Assembly (NCBI GenBank): GCA_025355935.1
Contig: JANXYS010000430.1
Location: 1 to 6,914 of the forward strand
DNA length: 6,914 nucleotides
Origin: Chitinophagales bacterium
GTDB taxonomy: Bacteria > Bacteroidota > Bacteroidia > Chitinophagales > Chitinophagaceae
Direction of reading: 5' to 3'
A program made the translations under genes and the position numbers. Below the pieces are notes generated by a model. The model ran no database searches. It worked only from the letters and a program-made list of their open reading frames with translations, and was not told the origin of the DNA. Below, piece by piece: positions 1 through 6,161 of this stretch (position 1 is the stretch's first letter; the number at the start of each line of letters is the position of its first letter).

Positions 1-241
1 TATTTTGCTGCTATATGTGTGAGTGATGCTAAACTTTCTCCTTTTGGAATATATTCTGCTAATTACATCATTCTTCTTTTGAAAGATGCCGTGCAAAAGA
101 ATTACCTGAAATTGAACATTCATGAAATGTTATGGCGGAAGCTCCCTGCTCAACATCAGTTTTGCAAAGGGTTTCAATTATTTTTAAATTATAATTTTTA
201 TCTCCGTTTTTATGTTCAAACTGTGAAATTAGTATATTCTA
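1..241 (-). pseudogene. Decayed carbon-nitrogen hydrolase (nitrilase superfamily) paralogue, 5' part only
   Basis: Read on the minus strand, this stretch is a broken relative of the intact hydrolase encoded at 5111-6079. From about 238 down to 71 one frame gives QFEHKNGDKNYNL, then GASAITFHECSISG and SFARHLSKEE. These match QFENKSGDKAYNL, GAKAIAFHECSITG and SFARHLSKEQ of the intact protein; a 36-residue hand alignment gives 23 identities. The frame then hits TGA at 68-70. The match resumes in another frame from 62 to the window edge (LAEYIPKGESLASLTHIAAK against VAELIPGGESIQKLTGIAAK), as expected from a one-base loss near 63-70. The start codon is gone, TAG (239-241) sits where the second codon should be, and about two codons are missing near the N terminus. 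The Glu of the catalytic triad survives; the Lys and Cys regions lie beyond the window. It begins 25 bases downstream of the oxidoreductase stop. The lesions argue against any function. Confidence 0.88.
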
Positions 242-266
242 ATACAAATAATGGCATATCATCAGC

Positions 267-1688
267 TCATGAGGTTTGTTTTATTTTCATTTGCTCAGGA
301 TCCCAATAAATTATTTTCTTTTTAAAATAACTTTCATTGCAAGCGAGGCAGGGAGCAGCGGCTCTAAAACCAAACACTGCATCTTCAACAACAGGCTTGC
401 CGGTTCTTACACTATCAAAAAAATTCGTGTGATGATCAAGATGCTCATCATATCCTTGGGGTTCTTTATAAATTATGTTAGGTTTCTCAGGCCTTTTTTG
501 TTCATCAGGGCTGTATTTCTGATTATATTTTTGCATTAATGTTTCCTGCATAGCTTTAGGATAAGTTGTTAAAGCGTCCCAGCCTCCTATCCCCGGTGCT
601 TTAGACATAATACTTCGATGTACAGTTAACCCGCCGCCGCCAATATCAATAGTTCCTTCATCTCCAACAAATCGAATCACTTCTGAACCTCCGGTGCCAC
701 TTACAAAGTTTACCTGTAGCGTTAATTGAAATGCAGAATGCTCCGGTGTTTCAGGATATTGCATAATCCCCGTCATAACATCGGGCACATTGCGGCCATC
801 TTTCCAATAACACAATTGCCCGGAAGCAAATATTGCATTGGGGCCTTTTGAACCTGTGATAACATGCGTACCTGAAAGAAGGTGAACAAACAGATCGCCG
901 GCTACACCTGTACCGAATTCACGATAATTGCGCCACCAAAAAAACTTTTTAGGATCGTAAGGCATTTTAGGCATTCCGCCTATATACCTGTCCCAGTCAA
1001 CAGTTTCAGGCGATTGATCTGTAGGCATGGTATATTCCCATGCACCCAATGCATCCTGCCTGTCGTAAATAGCATTTACCATGTTGAGCTTGCCAATTTC
1101 TCCTGACTTATAGAGCTCATGTGCTTTTGCATATATTATGCTACTCACCCGTTGGCTACCTACCTGCATTATTTTTTTACTTGCTTTTTGAGCTTCTATA
1201 ACTCCGGATCCTTCACTTATAAAATGCACCATCGGTTTCTCACAATACACATGCTTACCTTTTTGCAGCGCTTCTTTTGTAATTCGTGCATGCCAATGAT
1301 CACCAGTGGCAATTATTACTGCATCTACATCTTTTCTTTCTAAAATGTTTCGATAATCATTAGTTACAAAAAGATCATTGCCATGTACTTCCTTTGCACG
1401 TTCCAGTCTGCCCCTGTATAAATCACATGCCGCAACCAATCGCACTCCTGGTATTTTTAAAGCAGTGTTTATATTGTTGTTACCCATAATTCCCATGCCT
1501 ATAACTGCAACATTGATCGCATCATTTGCTGAAGTTTTTCTTTGATATTGAATAATGCGTTCTTCAACTTTTTCTTGCGCAGCAAAAGATGCCAGCGATC
1601 CTGCACCAAGAGCAAGAGTGGTACCTGTAATATTTTTAAGAAAATTTCTGCGGGATGATTCCTGATTTTTCTTTCGCATGATTAGCAT
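267..1688 (-). CDS. Tat-exported Gfo/Idh/MocA family oxidoreductase
   Basis: A 473-residue NAD(P)-dependent dehydrogenase-like protein of the Gfo/Idh/MocA family, which oxidises or reduces sugars and cyclitols. Residues 12-18 (SRRNFLK) followed by a hydrophobic stretch to about residue 37 form a twin-arginine signal, so the folded protein with its cofactor should be exported to the periplasm. The Rossmann nucleotide-binding motif is GMGIMG (64-69). GDHWH (129-133) and CEKPM (149-153) follow at the usual places; the Lys of EKP is the family's catalytic or substrate-binding lysine. The C-terminal alpha/beta domain runs from about 180 to 450 and includes WWRNYREFGTG and GDEGTI. The length suits the exported Bacteroidota subgroup. 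The start could equally be the Met three codons in (1679), which puts the twin arginines nearer the N terminus; no Shine-Dalgarno sequence helps decide. The stop is TGA. The substrate cannot be read from the sequence; an amino sugar is a guess from the neighbouring hexosaminidase. Confidence 0.93.
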   Translation of the reverse strand: MLIMRKKNQESSRRNFLKNITGTTLALGAGSLASFAAQEKVEERIIQYQRKTSANDAINVAVIGMGIMGNNNINTALKIPGVRLVAACDLYRGRLERAKEVHGNDLFVTNDYRNILERKDVDAVIIATGDHWHARITKEALQKGKHVYCEKPMVHFISEGSGVIEAQKASKKIMQVGSQRVSSIIYAKAHELYKSGEIGKLNMVNAIYDRQDALGAWEYTMPTDQSPETVDWDRYIGGMPKMPYDPKKFFWWRNYREFGTGVAGDLFVHLLSGTHVITGSKGPNAIFASGQLCYWKDGRNVPDVMTGIMQYPETPEHSAFQLTLQVNFVSGTGGSEVIRFVGDEGTIDIGGGGLTVHRSIMSKAPGIGGWDALTTYPKAMQETLMQKYNQKYSPDEQKRPEKPNIIYKEPQGYDEHLDHHTNFFDSVRTGKPVVEDAVFGFRAAAPCLACNESYFKKKIIYWDPEQMKIKQTS

Positions 1689-1730
1689 TATTTATAAGTA
1701 TGGCAATAATAAATTTAAAAGATATGATTC

Positions 1731-1751
1731 AGGACAAAAAATAGGACAAAA
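1731..1751. repeat. Short tandem direct repeat AGGACAAAA x2
   Basis: AGGACAAAA occurs at 1731-1739 and again at 1743-1751, with a 12-base period. It lies 43-63 bases upstream of the oxidoreductase start and reads TTTTGTCCT on that gene's strand. The position would suit a pair of regulator half-sites or overlapping promoter elements, but an accidental repeat in AT-rich DNA is just as possible. Confidence 0.35.
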
Positions 1752-1774
1752 TACTATAAAGAACAAGTACTATT

Positions 1775-1891
1775 TCATTTATTATTTTGATATTCATACT
1801 CTACAAGAATCTTTCTATTTGGGTGTGTTATTTCCTTTACCCCGTGCCGGACCACAGAAACAAGTTTTCTGTTTACATACAAATAGCTGTC
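1775..1891 (-). other. Unassigned open stretch, possible gene remnant
   Basis: Directly after the stop that ends the IS4-like match (1892-1894), the same minus-strand frame stays open for 38 codons to TGA at 1775-1777. The protein reads with ordinary composition, including SYLYVNRKLVSVVRHG and HPNRKILVEYEY. I could not match it to the part of an IS4 transposase expected next (the MDRGY-like region), nor recognise another family. It may be the tail of an unrelated gene joined to the transposase relic by a deletion, or chance. There is no plausible start codon and I do not call it a gene. The remaining bases from 1689 to 1774 are AT-rich and should hold the oxidoreductase promoter; I could not fix its elements. 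Confidence 0.3.
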
Positions 1892-2055
1892 TCATTTTGA
1901 ACCGTTATCGTAAGTCAGAACATCTAATGCATTTACATCATGAACATTCCCCTCGGTTATATGTACAAAAGCAGGAATGGAAGTTTTGACATCATAAAGT
2001 GTGTGGATTTTTATAGCTCCTTTTGCTTTTCGAAAGTAAATATATTTTAATATAT
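1892..2055 (-). pseudogene. IS4-family (DDE) transposase remnant
   Basis: The minus strand from about 2055 to 1895 reads as an internal piece of an IS4-type transposase. It contains YFRKAKGAIKIHTLYDVK, then SIPAFVHITEG and NVHDVNALDVL. The family pattern here is roughly FRKxKGAIKLHTLxD, then the PxFxxIT and HDVxxLD segments, and the order and spacing match. The piece ends at TGA (1892-1894) before the DRGY-like segment that should carry the second catalytic Asp, and upstream it meets a stop near 2080. No start, no catalytic triad and no terminal inverted repeats are visible, so only about 50 codons of a protein normally near 400 residues remain. The remnant lies between the oxidoreductase and the hexosaminidase, which are transcribed away from each other. 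Identification rests on recalled family motifs, not a search. Confidence 0.75.
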
Positions 2056-2110
2056 ATTCAAAAAATAGTTCCCTGGATTATCTCTTTACACCTATTAAAT
2101 TTCTATCTCA

Positions 2111-2118
2111 TAAATTTG
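2111..2118 (+). promoter_or_regulatory. Possible Bacteroidota-type -7 promoter element for the hexosaminidase gene
   Basis: TAAATTTG fits the TAnnTTTG consensus of the Bacteroidota -7 box exactly. It lies 28 bases before the hexosaminidase start codon, implying a short leader of about 20 bases. A -33 TTG is not evident; the best upstream candidate is a weak TTTA at 2085-2088. Such an 8-mer with two free positions can occur by chance in AT-rich DNA, so this is tentative. Confidence 0.35.
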
Positions 2119-2146
2119 AGTATCTTTTGACTTAAACGATATAACC

Positions 2147-4075
2147 ATGAAACGATTAACGATTGCTGTTTTTTTCATCACAACATTTTTTAACGGGTAT
2201 TGCCAGGCGCAACGTTCAGTCTCGATAGTACCAATACCTGTTTCGATGGAAATGGCCAAAGGAAATTTCACTTTAAATTCTTCAAGTGTTATAGAAGTAT
2301 CATCAGCAAATGCTGATGCAAAAAGAGTTGCCGGATTTCTTAATAAAAGATTATCTCCTGCAACCGGGTATGCAGTTCCTGTAAGAAATGTCTCCTCATT
2401 TTCGAATGCACCAAATAGTATCAGGCTCTCTTTATCGAATGATAAAACACTCGGTGACGAAGGCTATAAATTAAATGTCAGTGCAAAACTCGTAACTATA
2501 ATTGCAAATAAGCCTGCCGGATTGTTTTATGGTATGCAAAGTTTTCTCCAATTACTTCCTTCAGAAATTGAAACTAAAACCGTAGCAAAAAATATCAGCT
2601 GGAATGCTCCAGCAGTCAGCATTACGGATTATCCGCGTTTTGGCTGGCGTGGACTTATGTTTGATGTTGCCCGTCACTTTTTTGGAAAGAAAGATATTGA
2701 AGAATATATAGATCAAATGGTGCGTTATAAATTTAATTTGCTGCACATGCATTTAACTGATGATGAAGGATGGCGCATAGAAATAAAGGGATTGCCAAAA
2801 CTTACAGAAGTGGGTGCATGGAACGTAAAAAAGATCGGTTACTTCGGAAGCTTCACTCCGCCTACACCTGATGAGCCAAGAAACTTTGGTGGCTTTTACA
2901 CACAACAAGATATTAAAGATATTGTTCAATATGCTAAAGAAAGATTTGTAGATATTTTACCGGAGATAGATGTGCCGGGGCATAGCCTGGCAGCGGTAGT
3001 TTCTTATCCTGAATTGTCATGTACACCGGGTGCAGACAAATATAAAGTTCGTTCCGGGGAGGAAATTATGGATTGGTCGCATGGTGCGCCACCAATAGCT
3101 TTGATCGATAATACACTTTGCCCGGCAAATGAAAAAGTATATGAGTTTCTTGATAAAGTATTGACACAGGTGGCACAACTTTTTCCTTTCGAATACATAC
3201 ACATGGGTGGTGATGAATGCCCTAAAAATTTCTGGGAGAAAAGTGATGCAATAAAATCTTTAATGCAGAAAGAAGGATTGAAAACTATGGAAGAAGTACA
3301 AAGTTATTTTGAAAAAAGATTAGAGAAAATTGTTGAATCAAAAGGGAAAAAATTTATGGGCTGGGACGAGATACTTGAAGGTGGATTGGCTCCCAATGCA
3401 GTTGTGATGAGCTGGCGTGGAATGGACGGTGGTATAAAGGCGGCTAAGATGGGACATGATGTTGTGATGAGCCCAACTACTTTTGCATACCTCGATTATA
3501 TGCAGGGCGACCCAATAGTTGAGCCCCGTATTTATGAAACACTTCGTTTAAATAAAGCCTACCAGTTTGAGCCTCTTCCTGAAGGTGTAGATGCTAAACA
3601 TATCAAAGGCGGACAGGCAAATTTGTGGAGCGAACAGGTTTATACTTTGCGCCATGCTGAATACATGACATGGCCAAGAGGAATGGCAATTTCAGAATCA
3701 TTATGGTCGCCAAAAGAAAAAAAGAACTGGAACGATTTTACCAACAGAATCGAGAAACAATTTGAAAGATTTGATGCCGCAGAAATAAAATATTCACCAA
3801 GCATGTACGACCCGATCTTCGCTGTTAGCAAAAATGCAGATAGTTTATACCAGGTTAAATTAAGTACAGAGGTGAATGGTCTTGATATTTATTACACTGT
3901 CGACAATACTTTTCCTGACAGGTTCTCTCCAAAATACACTGATCCCATCACCATGCCTAAAGATGCAGCAATGCTGAGAGTTGTAACCTACAAAGGGAAA
4001 GAGCAGAAAGGACGGTTGATAACGATACCAATTTCTGAATTAAAGAGCAGGACAGAAATGAGAAATAACGATTAA
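2147..4075 (+). CDS. Secreted beta-N-acetylhexosaminidase, glycoside hydrolase family 20
   Basis: A 642-residue exo-hydrolase that removes terminal beta-linked N-acetylglucosamine or N-acetylgalactosamine by substrate-assisted catalysis. Residues 1-21 are a Sec signal peptide (MKRL, hydrophobic core, probable cleavage at CQA|Q). The Cys at 19 is not in a good lipobox, so a soluble periplasmic or surface enzyme is more likely than a lipoprotein. Residues about 25-158 are the GH20b alpha/beta domain. The TIM barrel begins at DYPRFGWRG (161-169; R168 is the expected substrate-binding Arg). It carries HLTDDEGWR (202-210), PGHS (277-280) and the signature HMGGDE (352-357), whose D356-E357 are the catalytic pair. 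W423, the NLWSE motif (492-496) and YLD (448-450) fit the rest of the active site. Residues about 565-632 form a small beta-sandwich like the CHB_HEX_C type. Length and motifs are complete. The start has no Shine-Dalgarno, as is usual in this phylum. Substrate source (chitin, peptidoglycan or glycans) is undetermined. Confidence 0.97.
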   Translation: MKRLTIAVFFITTFFNGYCQAQRSVSIVPIPVSMEMAKGNFTLNSSSVIEVSSANADAKRVAGFLNKRLSPATGYAVPVRNVSSFSNAPNSIRLSLSNDKTLGDEGYKLNVSAKLVTIIANKPAGLFYGMQSFLQLLPSEIETKTVAKNISWNAPAVSITDYPRFGWRGLMFDVARHFFGKKDIEEYIDQMVRYKFNLLHMHLTDDEGWRIEIKGLPKLTEVGAWNVKKIGYFGSFTPPTPDEPRNFGGFYTQQDIKDIVQYAKERFVDILPEIDVPGHSLAAVVSYPELSCTPGADKYKVRSGEEIMDWSHGAPPIALIDNTLCPANEKVYEFLDKVLTQVAQLFPFEYIHMGGDECPKNFWEKSDAIKSLMQKEGLKTMEEVQSYFEKRLEKIVESKGKKFMGWDEILEGGLAPNAVVMSWRGMDGGIKAAKMGHDVVMSPTTFAYLDYMQGDPIVEPRIYETLRLNKAYQFEPLPEGVDAKHIKGGQANLWSEQVYTLRHAEYMTWPRGMAISESLWSPKEKKNWNDFTNRIEKQFERFDAAEIKYSPSMYDPIFAVSKNADSLYQVKLSTEVNGLDIYYTVDNTFPDRFSPKYTDPITMPKDAAMLRVVTYKGKEQKGRLITIPISELKSRTEMRNND

Positions 4076-4078
4076 TTC

Positions 4079-4122
4079 CAAAGAACAAAAGCCATTCAGT
4101 TTCGAATGGCTTTTGTTCTTTG
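4079..4122. terminator. Bidirectional hairpin terminator between convergent genes
   Basis: A perfect 19-bp inverted repeat (arms 4079-4097 and 4104-4122) encloses the 6-base loop AGTTTC. The arm core GCCATTC/GAATGGC is flanked by an A-rich run on the left and a T-rich run on the right (TTTTGTTCTTT), so it reads as an intrinsic terminator in both directions. It starts 3 bases after the hexosaminidase stop and ends 8 bases before the stop of the converging TIM-barrel gene, so one element can serve both. Confidence 0.9.
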
Positions 4123-4130
4123 TTCACTTA

Positions 4131-5039
4131 TTAATAACCCCAACTCTTTATTATCCTCAAATCTTCTCTTGCACTTTCTATCGGAGATATTCCCTGGTAA
4201 GCTTCTTGCTCGATGATTAAATATTTTGCGCCACCAGCTTTTTTTATAAAATGTAAATTATCTTTTAAGTTGGTTATGCCTTTACCAAGAATAGTACTTT
4301 CATATTTTTCATTTCCTTTATCCGATCTTATTTCGTCTTTCACATGCAATGATTCAAATCTGCCGGGATATTTTTTTATTATGTCTGCTGCAGTTGCACC
4401 GCCATTATAAAGATTACCCATATCAAGTTGTTGAATAACTAAGTTGGGGTCTGTATTCTTTAAAATAATGTCATACAGTGTTGTGCCATTCATTTTTTGA
4501 CTGAATTCAAAATCATGATTATGATAACCGAATTTCATTCCCGACTTTTTACACAGCTCACCACTTTTATTAAATACCTGCATGTATCGCAAAACATCAT
4601 CGTAATTTTTTCTCAAGCTTTCATCAAGCCATGGGCTTATAACATAATGCTGGCCCACCATGGCAGCATCTTCAACAGTTTCTTTCCATGAATCTGCAAA
4701 ATCATTTTTTTCTTTTATCCAATGCTTCGGCTCCATAACAGTATGCCCACTCGGCATTCTTAATCCTAAGCCATCCAATATTTTTCTAAATTCTTTTGCT
4801 GAATAACCATAAAATTTTCTATCAACATAATCAGCATGCTCAACATCAGTATAACCCATGGCTGCCAACTGTTTCAAAGTTGCAAGTGGATCTTTTTTCA
4901 TATCATCCCTTACAGAATAAAGTTGGATGCCCACAATTTGTTTTCCTTTTTTCGCGGCAAAAACTTCATTTTTAAAAGCCATTGTTCCTGCAACAACTAA
5001 AGAGCTATTTCTTAAAAAAGCACGTCGTGATTTATTCAT
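4131..5039 (-). CDS. Tat-exported sugar phosphate isomerase/epimerase-like TIM-barrel protein
   Basis: A 302-residue protein of the xylose-isomerase-like TIM-barrel (AP endonuclease 2) superfamily, whose members isomerise or epimerise sugars and inositol derivatives using a divalent metal. The N terminus SRRAFLR (4-10) plus a hydrophobic segment to about residue 29 (FAA) is a twin-arginine signal, so it should work in the periplasm. The barrel opens with GIQLYSVRDD (37-46). Likely metal and substrate ligands are H99 (PSGH), H173 and H175 (YHNHDFEF), D206 (QLDMGN), H232 (LHVKDE) and E277 (IIEQEAY), the order seen in active members. The family also contains proteins annotated as 3-keto-sugar or inosose enzymes, which often sit near Gfo/Idh/MocA oxidoreductases, so a joint oxidation and isomerisation route with the gene at 267-1688 is possible but not shown. 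It lies 71 bases downstream of the hydrolase gene on the same strand, with no terminator between them, suggesting co-transcription. Confidence 0.92.
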   Translation of the reverse strand: MNKSRRAFLRNSSLVVAGTMAFKNEVFAAKKGKQIVGIQLYSVRDDMKKDPLATLKQLAAMGYTDVEHADYVDRKFYGYSAKEFRKILDGLGLRMPSGHTVMEPKHWIKEKNDFADSWKETVEDAAMVGQHYVISPWLDESLRKNYDDVLRYMQVFNKSGELCKKSGMKFGYHNHDFEFSQKMNGTTLYDIILKNTDPNLVIQQLDMGNLYNGGATAADIIKKYPGRFESLHVKDEIRSDKGNEKYESTILGKGITNLKDNLHFIKKAGGAKYLIIEQEAYQGISPIESAREDLRIIKSWGY

Positions 5040-5110
5040 ACAATTTTATTTGAGTTAAATGTATATAGAAAGAATTATTAAAAAACACTACATGTTCAAA
5101 AAATAACACA

Positions 5111-6079
5111 TTATTTTTTTTCCGCATCCTCTTTTATTTCAAGCCAAATCACATGCTGCTCACTCTTATGCGGCTGGCTGATAATTTTGCCATACAGTTC
5201 AGGTCTTCTTGCTTTTTTGTACCTATACCCACCTGCATTAATTAATTTTTTCGGATCACAAACAGTAGTTACCACTTCATCGCCAAGTGTTCTGCATTCT
5301 GCAATAATATCTCCGAACGGATCAATAATCATTGAGCAGCCATTCTTTAACTGGTCATCATCCATACCAATAGGGTTGCTGAAAACTACATAAGCAGCAT
5401 TATCATAGGCTCTCGATGGTAACCATTTCATCAGCCAATCTCTTCCTTTCATCCCATCAAATTCAAGTCGCAATGAAGTGGGATCATTTTCCCTGTTTTG
5501 CCATAATCCCGGATCAACAAAACCTGCACCGGGCCTAGGCGAAGGTGTACACATGGTAACGTGTGGCATAAAAATTATGTCAGCGCCCAATAAATTAGTT
5601 GCTCTTACGTTTTCAAAAATGTTACTGTCGTAACAAATAAGAATACCACACTTCCAACTTTCTAATTCAAAAACAGTATAGCTATTACCGGGAATTAAAT
5701 GCGGGTTAATAAATGGATGAAGTTTCCGGTGTTTGGCAACAAGTCCATTCTTATCAACACATACATATGCTTTGTATAATTTATCTTCTTTATCTTTTTC
5801 AAACAGTCCTGCTAAAACAGCAATATCATATTTAGCTGCGATCCCTGTAAGTTTTTGTATACTTTCACCACCGGGAATAAGTTCAGCAACATCGAGCAAT
5901 TGTTCTTTGGATAAATGACGTGCAAAACTGTATCCTGTTATTGAGCATTCATGAAAGGCAATTGCCTTTGCGCCTTGCTGTGCAGCCTTTTCTGAGATTC
6001 TTTCTATTGTTGCTAAATTGTATGCCTTGTCGCCACTTTTATTTTCAAATTGTGCGGTTGCAATTTTTATATTTTCCAT
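5111..6079 (-). CDS. Carbon-nitrogen hydrolase, nitrilase superfamily
   Basis: A 322-residue cytoplasmic amidase-like enzyme of the nitrilase superfamily, which hydrolyses amides, N-carbamoyl compounds or, less often, nitriles. The Glu-Lys-Cys triad is complete: E44 in AFHECSITGYSF, K119 in HRKLHPF and C149 in GILICYDSNIFEN. The later motif SRAYDNAAYVVFSNPIG and the DPFGDII strand are typical of the family's second half. There is no signal peptide. About 35 residues beyond the usual core form a C-terminal tail, which in this superfamily often helps dimerisation. N-carbamoyl or omega-amide hydrolases look likelier than true nitrilases, but the substrate cannot be read here. It is probably the first gene of a two-gene unit with the TIM-barrel gene, and is divergent from the PhyH pseudogene 82 bases away. 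A decayed paralogue of the same gene lies at 1-241. The start MENIKIATAQFE fits the first beta strand; no Shine-Dalgarno is seen. Confidence 0.93.
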   Translation of the reverse strand: MENIKIATAQFENKSGDKAYNLATIERISEKAAQQGAKAIAFHECSITGYSFARHLSKEQLLDVAELIPGGESIQKLTGIAAKYDIAVLAGLFEKDKEDKLYKAYVCVDKNGLVAKHRKLHPFINPHLIPGNSYTVFELESWKCGILICYDSNIFENVRATNLLGADIIFMPHVTMCTPSPRPGAGFVDPGLWQNRENDPTSLRLEFDGMKGRDWLMKWLPSRAYDNAAYVVFSNPIGMDDDQLKNGCSMIIDPFGDIIAECRTLGDEVVTTVCDPKKLINAGGYRYKKARRPELYGKIISQPHKSEQHVIWLEIKEDAEKK

Positions 6080-6161
6080 TGAAACGAAAATAAATTTTTC
6101 TCAACTGGTTTACTTACCTAAATTTAAATAATTTAATTCGATATTTTTTAAACGATTGCCA

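Noticed and set aside
19..309. Plus-strand 96-codon open frame at the left end
   Set aside because: It lies over the hydrolase relic and the end of the oxidoreductase gene on the other strand, and its translation resembles no known protein. It is an antisense shadow.
1678..1989. Plus-strand 103-codon open frame in the intergenic gap
   Set aside because: It is antisense to the IS4-like remnant and the open stretch beside it, has no recognisable domain, and its composition looks like AT-rich noncoding DNA.
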